Assembly (NCBI GenBank): GCA_035296325.1
Contig: DATHBD010000044.1
Location: forward strand, 1 to 64,000
Reading direction: 5' to 3'
Source: DATHBD01 sp035296325
GTDB taxonomy: Bacteria; Actinomycetota; Actinomycetes; Mycobacteriales; Micromonosporaceae
DNA: 64,000 nt
Shown here one piece after another: positions 26,885-35,966 of the stretch (position 1 is the stretch's first letter; every line of letters starts with the position of its first letter). The notes beneath the pieces are model-generated. The model saw nothing but the letters and a program-made list of their open reading frames with translations, did not search any database and was not told the origin of the DNA. A program made the position numbers and the translations under genes.

Positions 26885-29047
26885 ATGGGTCCCACCGTCC
26901 GTGCGACCGGGACCGCGCACGCCGGATCGGGTCCGGTCGGCAGTCGGTTCCGCCCGGACATCGAGGGTATGCGGGCCGTCGCGGTCATCCTGGTGGTCCT
27001 GTACCACGCCGGCATCACCGCACTCGGTGGCGGCTATGTCGGCGTCGATGTCTTCTTCGTCATCTCCGGGTTCCTGATCACCACCAAGCTCTTCGGTGAA
27101 CTCTCCACCAGCGGGACCGTGTCGGTGACCCGGTTCTGGGCGCGGCGCGCCACCCGGTTGCTGCCGGCCTCCGTGCTCGTCCTGGTGTCGACGCTGATCG
27201 CCGCGTGGCTCTGGCTGCCCCCGACCAGGTTCCCGTCGATCAGCATGGACGGGATCACCGCCGCCCTCTACGCCGTCAACTGGCGGCTCGCCATGCAGGG
27301 CGTCGACTATCTCAACGTGGGTGCGCCCCCGTCACCGTTGCAGCATTTCTGGTCCCTCGCGGTGGAGGAGCAGTTCTACCTGCTCTGGCCGCTGCTCCTG
27401 CTGGCCCTCGTGCCGCTGGTCCGCCGCCGGACCGCCAGCCGGCCCGGCCCGACCGGGTCCGGCCCGGCCCGGGCACCGATCGTCGTGGCGCTCCTCGTAG
27501 TCGGTGCCGCGTCCTTCGCCGCGAGCGTGCTGCAGACCCGTGAGGCCGCGCCGTGGGCGTACTTCGGCGCCCATACCCGGGCCTGGGAACTCGCCCTCGG
27601 CGCGTTGATCGCCCTGGGGGCCGCGGAGCTGGCCCGCCTGCCCCGGGTGTTGGCCGCGGCGGCGACCTGGCTCGGGCTGGCCGCCGTGCTCACCGCGGCC
27701 GTCTGGTACACCGACGCGACACCGTTCCCCGGGTACGTTGCCGCGCTGCCGGTCCTCGGCGCCGGCTTGATGATCGCCGGCGGGTGTGCGTTCCCGGCAC
27801 TCGGCGTGGGCGTGCTGTTCCGGTACCGGCCGTTCCAGGAGGTTGGGCGGTTGTCGTACGGCTGGTACCTGTGGCACTGGCCGGTCATCACCATCGCACC
27901 GGTCGCGCTGGGCAGGCCGGAGAGTGTCCGGCTGAACCTGGCGCTGGCGGCGGCGTCGCTGGTGCTGGCCGTGGTGTCCTTCCGGCTCGTGGAGGATCCG
28001 CTGCGCACCTCGCCGACCCTGCGGGCGTTCCCGCGCCGCGGCATCTCGTTCGGGCTGGCCCTCTCCGCGAGCGCGGCGGTGCTCGCCGTGGTGGGCGGCC
28101 AGTTGCCGATGCACCTGCGGCCGGGCGGCCAGCCCGACGCCGAAGCGGTCGCCGCGGCCGGTACGGCGGCCGGCGACCCGCGCGCGACCGTCGCCGACGC
28201 CGCGGACCCGGCCGCCGCCTTGGCCGGGCTGCTGCAGACCGCGGCGGCGAGCCTGACGGCGCCCGCCCGGCTGCGCCCGCCGCTGGAGCGGGCAGCGGCC
28301 GACCTGCCCAGGGTGTACCGCGACGGCTGCCACCTGAGCTTCGACACGGACAAGGTCAACCGGAACTGCGTGTACGGCGACGTCGGCGCGCGGACCACGG
28401 TGGTGCTCTTCGGGGACTCGCACGCGGCGCAGTGGTTTCCGGCGCTGGAACGCATCGCGAAGGACCGCCGGTGGCGGCTGATCTCCTACACCAAGAGTGC
28501 CTGCCCAGCGGCCTCGGTTCCGGTACGCCAGGGCGAGCTCAAGCGGCCGTACACCGAGTGCGAACGGTGGCGCGACCGCGCCCTCACCGCCGTCCGGGCG
28601 ATGAACCCCGCCATGGTGGTCTTCGCCAACCTCAACACCGACTTCGGCGGTCTGGTCGATGCGTCGGCCGACCCGGACCAGACCTGGATCGACGGCTGGC
28701 TGGTTTCGGTGAACCGGGTGCGGCAGGCCGGCACGAAGGTGGTGGTGCTCAGCGACACGCCGTTCCCCCCGGCGAACGTGCCGGACTGTGTCTCGACGAA
28801 CCTGGCCGACGTCACGCGGTGCGCCCACTCCCAGGCGGCCGCCCTGGCCCAGCCGCGCCGGCGATCGCTGCTGGCCGAGGCGGCCACGCTCGCCGGGGCC
28901 ACCGTCGTGGACCCGGCCCCGTGGTTCTGCACCGCCACGATCTGCCCGGTGATCGTGGGCAATGTGCTCGTCTACAAGGACGCGAGCCATATCTCCACGG
29001 CATACGCCGACCTGCTGGCGCCGGTGCTGGCGGCGCGGCTGCCGTGA
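26885..29047 (+). CDS. Acyltransferase-3 family protein with C-terminal SGNH domain (OafA-like)
   Basis: 720-aa membrane O-acyltransferase. The N-terminal domain has about ten helices with FRPDIEGMRAVAVILVVLYH, the motif GGGYVGVDVFFVISGFLIT and FWSLAVEEQFYLLWPL. The C-terminal extracytoplasmic SGNH domain (about 490-720) has the GDSHAAQW nucleophile block and a C-terminal DASHISTAY block. Such fusions acetylate cell-surface polysaccharide or peptidoglycan. ATG 26885 is chosen because GGAG lies 7 nt upstream and a TAAAGT -10-like hexamer lies near 26827; the frame is open from 26708. It follows three LCP genes, fitting envelope-polymer modification. Confidence 0.9.
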   Translation: MGPTVRATGTAHAGSGPVGSRFRPDIEGMRAVAVILVVLYHAGITALGGGYVGVDVFFVISGFLITTKLFGELSTSGTVSVTRFWARRATRLLPASVLVLVSTLIAAWLWLPPTRFPSISMDGITAALYAVNWRLAMQGVDYLNVGAPPSPLQHFWSLAVEEQFYLLWPLLLLALVPLVRRRTASRPGPTGSGPARAPIVVALLVVGAASFAASVLQTREAAPWAYFGAHTRAWELALGALIALGAAELARLPRVLAAAATWLGLAAVLTAAVWYTDATPFPGYVAALPVLGAGLMIAGGCAFPALGVGVLFRYRPFQEVGRLSYGWYLWHWPVITIAPVALGRPESVRLNLALAAASLVLAVVSFRLVEDPLRTSPTLRAFPRRGISFGLALSASAAVLAVVGGQLPMHLRPGGQPDAEAVAAAGTAAGDPRATVADAADPAAALAGLLQTAAASLTAPARLRPPLERAAADLPRVYRDGCHLSFDTDKVNRNCVYGDVGARTTVVLFGDSHAAQWFPALERIAKDRRWRLISYTKSACPAASVPVRQGELKRPYTECERWRDRALTAVRAMNPAMVVFANLNTDFGGLVDASADPDQTWIDGWLVSVNRVRQAGTKVVVLSDTPFPPANVPDCVSTNLADVTRCAHSQAAALAQPRRRSLLAEAATLAGATVVDPAPWFCTATICPVIVGNVLVYKDASHISTAYADLLAPVLAARLP

Positions 29048-29125
29048 CCGTGGGGCTGCGGGAGACACACCCGGTAATGTCGCTGAACCTGCCACCGGGG
29101 AGTCGGACGCCTTAGGCTTCATGCC

Positions 29126-29464
29126 GTGCACTGGGGACCGAAGATACCGACCCTCGCCGTGGGCGAGGTGCCTGCCGACGCGTACCTGTTGGATGTGCGT
29201 ACCGCGGAGGAGTGGGCCGCGGGGCACGCCCCCGCCGCGCACCACATACCGATGATGGAGATCCCCGAGCGGCTCCGCGACATTCCCACCGACCGTCCGG
29301 TCCATGTGGTGTGCCGGGTCGGCCAGCGCTCCGCCCAGGTGGTGGCGTACCTGGTCGCCCAGGGCTTCGACAACGTCGTGAACGTCGACGGCGGCATGCT
29401 GGACTGGGCCGCAGCGGGGCTCGGGGTCGTGGGCGAGGACGGGCGTGCCGGCGGGATCGCCTGA
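29126..29464 (+). CDS. Rhodanese-like domain protein
   Basis: Single-domain rhodanese of 112 aa, with active-site C63 in CRVGQRSAQ and opening motif AYLLDVRTAEEWAAGHAPAA. It probably carries a persulfide in sulfur transfer. The GTG start is preceded by TAGGCT with a 7-nt gap (leaderless). It overlaps the next gene by 20 bp. Confidence 0.92.
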   Translation: MHWGPKIPTLAVGEVPADAYLLDVRTAEEWAAGHAPAAHHIPMMEIPERLRDIPTDRPVHVVCRVGQRSAQVVAYLVAQGFDNVVNVDGGMLDWAAAGLGVVGEDGRAGGIA

Positions 29465-30302
29465 CCGGCGCAGCCCGCTGGTCTTCGCACACCGCGGTTC
29501 CTCCGCGGCGGTGGCCGAGCACACCCTCGGCGCGTACCTGCGCGCCATCGACGAGGGCGCCGACGGGCTGGAGTGCGACGTCCGGCTCACCCGGGACGGG
29601 CATCTGGTCTGCCTGCACGACCGGCGGATCAACCGGACCAGCGACGGTCGCGGCCTGGTCAGCAGCCGCACCCTGGCGGAGCTGGATCGCCTCGACTTCG
29701 GCTCCTGGCACCCCGGTCTGCCGGAGACGGCTGACGATCTCATCGTCGACCGGACCGAACCCGGAGACGGTTCCGGCGAGCGCAACGTGCGGTCCAGGGT
29801 GCTGACCTTCGATCGTCTCCTCGACGCCGCGCTCGCCGCGGGCCGCTCGATCGAGGTGCTGGTCGAGACGAAGCACCCCTCGCGCTACGGCGGCGCGGTG
29901 GAGGAGGCGCTGGTCGTGGCGCTGCGCCGGTACGGGTTGGCTACGCCGGAGCCGGACCAGCCGGTACGCGTCACGGTGATGTCGTTCTCGCCGCTCGCGG
30001 TGCGGCGGATCCGTCGGCTGGCGCCACAGGTGCCGACCGTGCTGCTGCTGGAATTCCTGCCGCCCGGTCTGCGGGCCGGGCTGCTGCCGTTCGGCACCCC
30101 CATCGGCGGTCCGGGGATCCGCCTGGTGCGGGCGCACCCGGAGGTCGCGGTACGGCTGCGGGAACGCGGGTACCCCGTCTACGTCTGGACCGTGAACGAG
30201 CCGGCGGACCTCGACCTGGTGCTCAGCCTCCAGGTGGAGGGCATCATCTCCGACCGACCCGGGTTCGTGGTTTCCCGGCTGCGTGAGCTGGGTCTGCGCT
30301 GA
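29445..30302 (+). CDS. Glycerophosphodiester phosphodiesterase
   Basis: 285 aa, no signal peptide, so probably cytosolic. GDPD TIM-barrel motifs: VFAHRGSSAAVAEHTLGAY (catalytic His, metal Glu), GLECDVRLTRDGHLVCLHD (metal-binding Glu/Asp and second catalytic His), IEVLVETKHPS (metal Glu) and VYVWTVNEPADL. It hydrolyses glycerophosphodiesters to an alcohol and glycerol-3-phosphate. Its GTG start lies inside the rhodanese gene, so the two are co-translated. Confidence 0.93.
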   Translation: MPAGSPDRRSPLVFAHRGSSAAVAEHTLGAYLRAIDEGADGLECDVRLTRDGHLVCLHDRRINRTSDGRGLVSSRTLAELDRLDFGSWHPGLPETADDLIVDRTEPGDGSGERNVRSRVLTFDRLLDAALAAGRSIEVLVETKHPSRYGGAVEEALVVALRRYGLATPEPDQPVRVTVMSFSPLAVRRIRRLAPQVPTVLLLEFLPPGLRAGLLPFGTPIGGPGIRLVRAHPEVAVRLRERGYPVYVWTVNEPADLDLVLSLQVEGIISDRPGFVVSRLRELGLR

Positions 30303-30353
30303 ACCCGACACCCCCCTTCCCGGTGGCACCCCACGCGAGGCAGACTCGCAAGC

Positions 30354-31883
30354 ATGGTCGAACCGGGCACCGCCGTCACGACCGCCGCGCTGCTCGAGGC
30401 GATCACCGATGTGGTGGACCAGGTCACCGCGGGCGAGGGTGGGATGCCCGCCCTGCAGCGGCTGGTCGACATCGCGGCGGACGCCGCCGGTGCCGCGGGT
30501 GCGGTCTTCGTCGAGCTTGGTGCGGGGGCGGGCCGGGTGGTGGCCGCCAGCGGAGCGATGAGCCGGATGCTCGGGCGACCGATCGACACGTCCCGGCCCT
30601 CCATCGCCGGCCTGCTCGCCGGTGAGCGGGTGCACGTGTTCCCCAGCGTCGCCCTGGGCGTGGAGGGCACCACCGAGTTCGCCGCCGAGGGCATGCCCAC
30701 CATGATGCGCGCCATCGCCCGGGTGGCCGGCGCGCCGGTGGGAGTGGTGGCGGTCTGCTACCGGGCGCCGGTGCCGCCCGGCCAGCCGGTGCCGTCCGGG
30801 TCGGGTTCGCTGGTTCACCCCGGGCCGGTGCAGCAGGCGGCGTTGGCGCTGGCCGCGGCCGGAGCCGCGCACCTCTACGCCCTCGGCCGGGGGCTTCCCG
30901 TGCACGATGACGCTCCGCCGAGCGGGCGCTCCGACGAGGCGGTTGCGGTGATCGGCCCGGACGACGTGGTGCGGTCGTGGAATGCCGAGGCGGCCCGGCT
31001 GACCGCGCGCTGCCCGGCCGACGCGGTCGGGCAGCCGTGGCCGTTCGCGCTGCCGGCGGGGCCCGAGCCGGTCGAGCACCGGATGTCCTGCGGTCGCTGG
31101 ATCGAGATCCGGGTGTCCCCGATCCCGGGTACCCAGCAGCGCACGGTGTCGTTCCGCCCCCGACCCGAGCACGTCGGGCGCGACGAGGACCGGGATCTCT
31201 TCGTGGCGTTGACCAGCCATGAGCTGCGTACGCCGGTCACCGTCATCCGGGGGTACGCCGACACGCTCACCGAGCACTGGCACTCGCTCGACGAGGCCGC
31301 CCGGCGGGATGCGGTAGGGGTGATCGGGCAGCGCGCCCGCGACCTGTCGCGACTCGTGGACCGCCTCCTGATGGCCGCGGGCGACGGCTCCAGCCCACTG
31401 AACAGCGCGACGCGCGGCCCGTTCGACCTCGTCGAGGCGCTCCGGGACGCGGCCGGGGAGCTGAGCCCGGACCTGCGTGGGCACCTGAGACTGGAGCTCC
31501 CGGCGACGCTGCCCAAGGCGCTCGGAGACCGGCCGAGCATGGTGACCGTGGTCACCGAACTTGTCACGAACGCGTGTAAGTACTCGCACGGCCGGGTAGA
31601 GGTGGAACTGACTGCCGGAGCTGATCCGCGCAATGTCTGGCTGAGGGTTGCCGACCGGGGGGTCGGGGTGCGGCCGGAGCACGTCGAGCGGGTCTTCGAA
31701 CGCTTCTGGCAGATGGAGACCGGGGACCAGCGCCGATACGGGGGAGTGGGGCTCGGGTTGTATCTGGTGCGAAGGATCGTGGAACGCCAACACGGCTGGG
31801 TCTCACTGCGACCCCGGCCGGGTGGCGGGACGATCGCGGAGGTCCGCCTGCAGCGCGCCGACACCGGGCCCGGGACGGGCTGA
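30354..31883 (+). CDS. GAF/PAS-type sensor histidine kinase
   Basis: 509-aa soluble kinase with no membrane helix. A GAF-like domain spans about 10-180, a PAS-like domain about 195-265 (DEAVAVIGPDDVVRSWNAEA), then HisKA with H289 in LTSHELRTPVTVIRGYADTL and HATPase with TELVTNACKYSHG, DRGVGVRPEHVERVFERFW and GGVGLGLYLVRRIVERQHGW. No response regulator is adjacent; the next gene is an RsbW-like ATPase 3 bp away. CAGACT ends 7 nt before the ATG. Confidence 0.92.
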   Translation: MVEPGTAVTTAALLEAITDVVDQVTAGEGGMPALQRLVDIAADAAGAAGAVFVELGAGAGRVVAASGAMSRMLGRPIDTSRPSIAGLLAGERVHVFPSVALGVEGTTEFAAEGMPTMMRAIARVAGAPVGVVAVCYRAPVPPGQPVPSGSGSLVHPGPVQQAALALAAAGAAHLYALGRGLPVHDDAPPSGRSDEAVAVIGPDDVVRSWNAEAARLTARCPADAVGQPWPFALPAGPEPVEHRMSCGRWIEIRVSPIPGTQQRTVSFRPRPEHVGRDEDRDLFVALTSHELRTPVTVIRGYADTLTEHWHSLDEAARRDAVGVIGQRARDLSRLVDRLLMAAGDGSSPLNSATRGPFDLVEALRDAAGELSPDLRGHLRLELPATLPKALGDRPSMVTVVTELVTNACKYSHGRVEVELTAGADPRNVWLRVADRGVGVRPEHVERVFERFWQMETGDQRRYGGVGLGLYLVRRIVERQHGWVSLRPRPGGGTIAEVRLQRADTGPGTG

Positions 31884-31886
31884 CCA

Positions 31887-32288
31887 ATGAACACCACGGT
31901 CGCCGAGCGTTCCTGGTGCGTGATCGTGCCGCATCACGCCCGTGGCGCCCGGATGGCTCGGCACCGCCTGATCGCCGCCCTGACCGACGAGGTACCGGCG
32001 GACCTGGTGGCCGACGTGGCGGCGGTAGCCGCCGAACTGATCGGCAACGCCGTCCGGCACGCCGCGCCCCTACCCGGTGGCGTCATCCGGGTGGATTGGC
32101 GGGTCTTCGGCGCCGGCACCGTCGAGGTGCGGGTGACCGACGGCGGGTCGGCGGAACCGCCGCAGGTCCGCGAGGCCACACCCGAGGCGGTGGATGGCCG
32201 CGGCCTGACCATCGTGGCCGCGCTGGCGAGCCGGTGGGGCTTCGATCGCGACGTACACGGCCAGTCCGTCTGGGCGGAGTTGGGCTGA
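31887..32288 (+). CDS. RsbW-like ATP-binding protein (anti-sigma-factor kinase family)
   Basis: 133-aa stand-alone HATPase_c_2 domain, with N box VAAELIGNAVRHAAPLPGG and glycine-rich DGRGLTIVAALASRWGF. This family includes anti-sigma factor Ser/Thr kinases and Streptomyces regulators acting through anti-anti-sigma proteins. No sigma factor or antagonist lies nearby. Coupling to the histidine kinase (3-bp gap) suggests a shared signal. Confidence 0.88.
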   Translation: MNTTVAERSWCVIVPHHARGARMARHRLIAALTDEVPADLVADVAAVAAELIGNAVRHAAPLPGGVIRVDWRVFGAGTVEVRVTDGGSAEPPQVREATPEAVDGRGLTIVAALASRWGFDRDVHGQSVWAELG

Positions 32289-32391
32289 TCCACCGTCCCG
32301 GGCGCGTCGCGTGCGCCGGCGACGGACATCGAGTGCGACAAACGGCGGGGCGGCTGCCGGATCCGCCGCCGGCCGCCTAGGCTGGGTCGCC

Positions 32392-33282
32392 GTGAGCAAG
32401 CGTGCGAAAACCCCCCGTGGGCGCGTCGGCGCCGAAGCCTCCGGCAAGCGGCAGAAGGTGCGCGACGTCTTTGTGCCGCGCCCCTTCGCCGGGTTGATCG
32501 ACGAGCCCGAGTGGATCGCGCTGCGCGAGCTGGTCCCGGCGGCGTCGGCCCCGTTGCGCCTGGCCGGTGAGTACGCCGAGCGGTACGGCGACCGGGGCGT
32601 CACCCTCGCCACGGTCCTGCCGATGGCGTGGCCCGCGATGACCAAGCCGGACGGCCGGGTCCTCATCGGCCTGCAACGTCACGTGCAGTCCGGCGACGTC
32701 TCCCGGGATCTCGCCGTCGCGCTGCTCTGCGCACTGGAAACCGAGCCCGGCAAGACGGTCGGCGTGCCGACCCTGCCCGGCGAGGGTCCGCGCCTGCAGG
32801 ACATCCTGGAGCCGGCGCCGTTGGAGGTGACCGTGCACAGCGGGTTCGAGTTCTGGCTCGACGAGGATGCCGGCGACGACCCCAACGTCCGGGCGTCGCT
32901 GGAGCGCGCCAACGCCTCCATCTACCCCACCGCCGCGCTCGGCCCGACAGCGGCGTACTGGTGCCGGGTGCCGGACAAGGGACACGTCCGGTGGGTGCTG
33001 CCCGACGAGGAGGACCGCGCGTTGGACGCCCTGGCCCGGGTGTCGGCGGCCGGTGGGCTCCTCCTCGGCGAGGGCACCCGCTTCGCGGGCATGTTCCGCG
33101 CGCACGGCCTGCTGGTCCCGGTGTGGGATCTTCCGCCCGGCCCCGACGCCCCGGACTGGGAGCAGCCACTCGCCGACTTCGCCAAGCGGTACGCCGAGGC
33201 CCTCGACGTCACCGACCCCGTCACGTCAGCCGAGCGCCGCGCCCGTCAGGGCCTCCTGGCCCGCCAACTCACGCTCCGCTGA
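32392..33282 (+). CDS. DUF5926 family protein
   Basis: 296-aa cytosolic protein of a conserved actinobacterial family without assigned function. The N-terminus is basic (KRAKTPRGR), followed by the family core VRDVFVPRPFAGLIDEPEWI and FEFWLDEDAGDD. GTG 32392 is supported by TAGGCT eight nt upstream (leaderless). The gene ends at a convergent terminator shared with arcA. Confidence 0.83.
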   Translation: MSKRAKTPRGRVGAEASGKRQKVRDVFVPRPFAGLIDEPEWIALRELVPAASAPLRLAGEYAERYGDRGVTLATVLPMAWPAMTKPDGRVLIGLQRHVQSGDVSRDLAVALLCALETEPGKTVGVPTLPGEGPRLQDILEPAPLEVTVHSGFEFWLDEDAGDDPNVRASLERANASIYPTAALGPTAAYWCRVPDKGHVRWVLPDEEDRALDALARVSAAGGLLLGEGTRFAGMFRAHGLLVPVWDLPPGPDAPDWEQPLADFAKRYAEALDVTDPVTSAERRARQGLLARQLTLR

Positions 33283-33299
33283 GCCTGTCCGCCCGTCGT

Positions 33300-33352
33300 G
33301 CCCGGAAGGGCACCCTCGACGTGTGCGTGCGACGAGGATGCCCCTTCCGGGC
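33300..33352. terminator. Convergent bidirectional terminator
   Basis: GCCCGGAAGGG (33300-33310) pairs with CCCTTCCGGGC (33342-33352). Inside, CCTCG and CGAGG extend the stem. It lies between the facing 3' ends of the DUF5926 and arginine deiminase genes. Confidence 0.8.
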
Positions 33353-33353
33353 G

Positions 33354-34595
33354 CTACGGGACGAGGGGGGCCCGGGAGACCGGGCACGACATGCAGCGCG
33401 GCCCGCCCCGACCGGAGCCGAGTTCCGACCCGGCGATCCGGATCACCTCGATGCCGGCGCGCTCGAGCTGCTCGTTGGTCTCGATGTTGCGCTCGTACGC
33501 CACGCACAGCCGGGGCGCGATGGCGAGGGTGTTGTTGCCGTCGTCCCACTGCTCCCGTTCCGCGGTGACCGGGTCCAGGCCGGTGTCGATCGTCCGTAGC
33601 CGGTCCAGGCCGAGCGCCGCTGCCGCCGCCGGAAGGAACGGCCGAGGTTCACCGATCACCGGCTCGCCGTCGTCGCCGGCCGTCACCGACCAGGCGACCA
33701 GATCCTTGGCGATGTTCGGGTACATCACCACGGCATCGATGTCGACCATGGTGCACACGGTGTCCAGGTGCATGGTCGCCCGCTCCTGCGCGATCGGGAC
33801 GACGAGCACGGTGTGTGCCAGCCCCCGGGCGAAGCAACGCCGCGCCAGCCGCTCGGCCCCGGAGGCACGGGTGCGCTCGCCCACCCCCACGGCGACCACG
33901 CCCGGCCCCAGGAGCAGCACGTCGCCGCCTTCGACGCTCTCCAGCGTGGGATCGTAGAGCAGCTCCGTGCCGGCGAAGCGGGGATGGTGCCGGTAGATCG
34001 CCTCGGTCAGCGTGGTCTCCCTGCGCCGGGCCGGCATGGCGAGGCTGGTGACCGCGACCTGGTCGCCCACCCACACGGCGGAGTCCCGGGTGAAGAGCAG
34101 ATTGGGCAGCGGCTCGATGACGAAATCGTGCCGGTCCATCAGCGAGTAGACGAGACCAGCACCACGCCGGAGTTCCTCGTGCGCCAGGCCTGCCGTCAGT
34201 ATCATGGCGAGGTGCGCAGCGTCGAGGTCGGCAAGATGCTCCCCGGCCGCGCGCCGCAGGGTGTCACCGAGGCGTACGTCGGCGATGGCGTGCTCGATCA
34301 GCGTCGCCCTGGCTTCAGGCACCACAAGCGCCTCGGTGAGCAGGTCCACCAGGTAGAGGACCTCCACATCGCGCGACCGGAGGGCCTCAGCGAACGCGTC
34401 GTGCTCCTCCTGGGCGCGGCCGACCCACGGGATGCCGTCGAAGAGCAGCGAGTCGTTGTTACGCGGAGTGAGGCGGGCCAGCTCCGGGCCGGGTCGGTGG
34501 AGCACCACGGTGGCCAATCGGCCGACCTCGGTCTCAACGGTGTGCGGCACGGCAATCAGCGTATCGGTCAGCCCACTCGTCCGCTTGAGCGTCAT
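33354..34595 (-). CDS. arcA: Arginine deiminase
   Basis: Converts arginine to citrulline and ammonia; 413 aa. Family motifs: EVGRLATVVLHRPGPEL, NNDSLLFDGIPWV, PLPNLLFTRDSAVWVGD, SVEGGDVLLLG, TMHLDTVCTM (catalytic His) and the C-terminal GGPRCMSCPV with the nucleophilic Cys. The other pathway genes (arcB, arcC, antiporter) are absent nearby, so it is an orphan deiminase. ATG 34595 has AGG six nt upstream; ATG 34625 would add ten residues. Confidence 0.94.
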   Translation of the reverse strand: MTLKRTSGLTDTLIAVPHTVETEVGRLATVVLHRPGPELARLTPRNNDSLLFDGIPWVGRAQEEHDAFAEALRSRDVEVLYLVDLLTEALVVPEARATLIEHAIADVRLGDTLRRAAGEHLADLDAAHLAMILTAGLAHEELRRGAGLVYSLMDRHDFVIEPLPNLLFTRDSAVWVGDQVAVTSLAMPARRRETTLTEAIYRHHPRFAGTELLYDPTLESVEGGDVLLLGPGVVAVGVGERTRASGAERLARRCFARGLAHTVLVVPIAQERATMHLDTVCTMVDIDAVVMYPNIAKDLVAWSVTAGDDGEPVIGEPRPFLPAAAAALGLDRLRTIDTGLDPVTAEREQWDDGNNTLAIAPRLCVAYERNIETNEQLERAGIEVIRIAGSELGSGRGGPRCMSCPVSRAPLVP

Positions 34596-34681
34596 CTGAA
34601 ACCTGAGAGGGCGTGAATGTGGCATTCATCCCGCTCATTCCTAATCACTCGCCCCAAGTGTCTTGATACCGACCGCAGTCA

Positions 34682-34734
34682 GTCACGTACGGTATTGACA
34701 CCACCACCGTAGAGAACCCTATTGGAGGTGCGCG
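34682..34734 (+). promoter_or_regulatory. Promoter and ribosome-binding site of the NERD-like gene
   Basis: TTGACA at 34694-34699 is a good -35 box; CCTATT about 17 nt on may be the -10. GGAGGTGCG lies directly before the ATG at 34735. Arginine deiminase is transcribed divergently from the same 140-bp gap. Confidence 0.5.
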
Positions 34735-35472
34735 ATGACTGATCTTCTCCCCAACACCGGGTTCGCGCCCCGGGCCTCAATAGCTGAGCCCACCGTTCCA
34801 CCGCTGGTCAGCATCGACCCGCTGCGCCCGTCGGCGTTGGATCGGTTCCGTGGTCGTCGCGCTGAACGCGACATCCGACGTGCTGAGCTGGCACACCAGC
34901 GTCTCGCGCAGCGGATGGAGTCGCTCGGCGAGGACTGGCGGGTGCTCGACCTCAAAGAAGCCACCGGCGGGGAACGCGCCAGCTTCCTGGCCGTCGGTCC
35001 CGGCGGGCTGTACGCCGTGACGGTCAAGGATCACGGCCGCGCGAAGGTCAACTTCGCCGGCGATATCGTGCAGATCGACGGCCGGCGGCCCAAGTACGTC
35101 GCGGAGGCGCGGGAGAGCGCCCGGATCGCTGCGGAGGCCCTGTCCCGTACCGCCGGGCTGTCGATCCCGGTCATGGCCGTCCTGGCCTTCGCCGGCAGCG
35201 GGATGATCACGTTCTACGGGATGCCGAAGGGGTGTCTGGTCACGTCGTACCAGGACCTCGGCCGGCTGCTCAACGCGCGCGGCAATCGGCTGGCACCGGA
35301 CACGGTGGAGAAGCTCTTCGCCGTGGCGACGCATCCAGCGACGTGGGCGGACCCGATGAACGTGCCGTACGTCTCCCCGAACGGCTCACAGGGCGGGGAG
35401 TACCGGTGGTATCCGGATACGCAGCAAGCTATGAGCCAGACCGACGCTGACAAGCGGCCGCCCCCCCGGTAA
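34735..35472 (+). CDS. Degenerate NERD-like domain protein
   Basis: 245 aa. The central part (ERASFLAVGPGGLYAVTVKD, then RPKYVAEARESARIAAEAL, VMAVLAFAG and YQDLGRLL) follows the layout of nuclease-related NERD domains: a beta strand ending in Lys, an alpha helix, then a second strand. The usual catalytic Asp before the VGP strand is not evident, so it may be inactive. It is tightly followed (10 bp) by the next gene. Confidence 0.6.
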   Translation: MTDLLPNTGFAPRASIAEPTVPPLVSIDPLRPSALDRFRGRRAERDIRRAELAHQRLAQRMESLGEDWRVLDLKEATGGERASFLAVGPGGLYAVTVKDHGRAKVNFAGDIVQIDGRRPKYVAEARESARIAAEALSRTAGLSIPVMAVLAFAGSGMITFYGMPKGCLVTSYQDLGRLLNARGNRLAPDTVEKLFAVATHPATWADPMNVPYVSPNGSQGGEYRWYPDTQQAMSQTDADKRPPPR

Positions 35473-35482
35473 CGTCGCAGGG

Positions 35483-35932
35483 GTGCACGTTGAGCTGTCG
35501 GTGTCCGAGCCACACCTCAGACGTGCCCGGGAGCCGGCCGAGTCGGTCCTGGACCGGTGGGCCGCGGCGGTGGTCGACGCGGGCGAGCCCTGTCTGATCA
35601 TCAATGCGGCCGAGGTGATCGTCGCCAGCTCGGCGCCCTTCGAGGAACTGATCGGGCTGGACACCCAGACCGGCCCGGCATCCGGCGCAGTTCACGGTCG
35701 GGGCCTGCTCGACGGCGTGCTGCACCTGCTCGACTTCGCCGACGGCGGTGAGCTGACCGGCGTGGAGATCGGAAAGATCCCACCGCTGCTCGCCCTGACC
35801 TCCGGGCGCCTGGCCCGTGGGCTGCTCCGGCTGCGGTGCGGCGACGGCGCCTGCACGCTCGATGCGATTGCCACGCCGCTGTTCTGCGACGGGGCCGTTG
35901 TGGGGTCGCTGACGTTCTTCAGCCGGGTCTGA
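35483..35932 (+). CDS. Small PAS-like domain protein
   Basis: 149 aa. An N-terminal helical stretch leads into PCLIINAAEVIVASSAPFEELIGLD, a PAS-like opening, and the C-terminal GACTLDAIATPLFCDGAVVG, typical of PAS beta strands. There is no output domain, so it would act through a partner. GTG start with TAACGT seven nt upstream (leaderless). Confidence 0.6.
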   Translation: MHVELSVSEPHLRRAREPAESVLDRWAAAVVDAGEPCLIINAAEVIVASSAPFEELIGLDTQTGPASGAVHGRGLLDGVLHLLDFADGGELTGVEIGKIPPLLALTSGRLARGLLRLRCGDGACTLDAIATPLFCDGAVVGSLTFFSRV

Positions 35933-35966
35933 GGTCCTCCGGTCCGACCTCGTACCCTGCATAGTC

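Noticed and set aside
27332..31793. Long minus-strand frames of 817 and 893 aa opposite the acyltransferase, GDPD and kinase genes
   Set aside because: High-GC antisense artefacts: every recognised domain is on the plus strand, and these translations are low-complexity Arg/Gly/His text.
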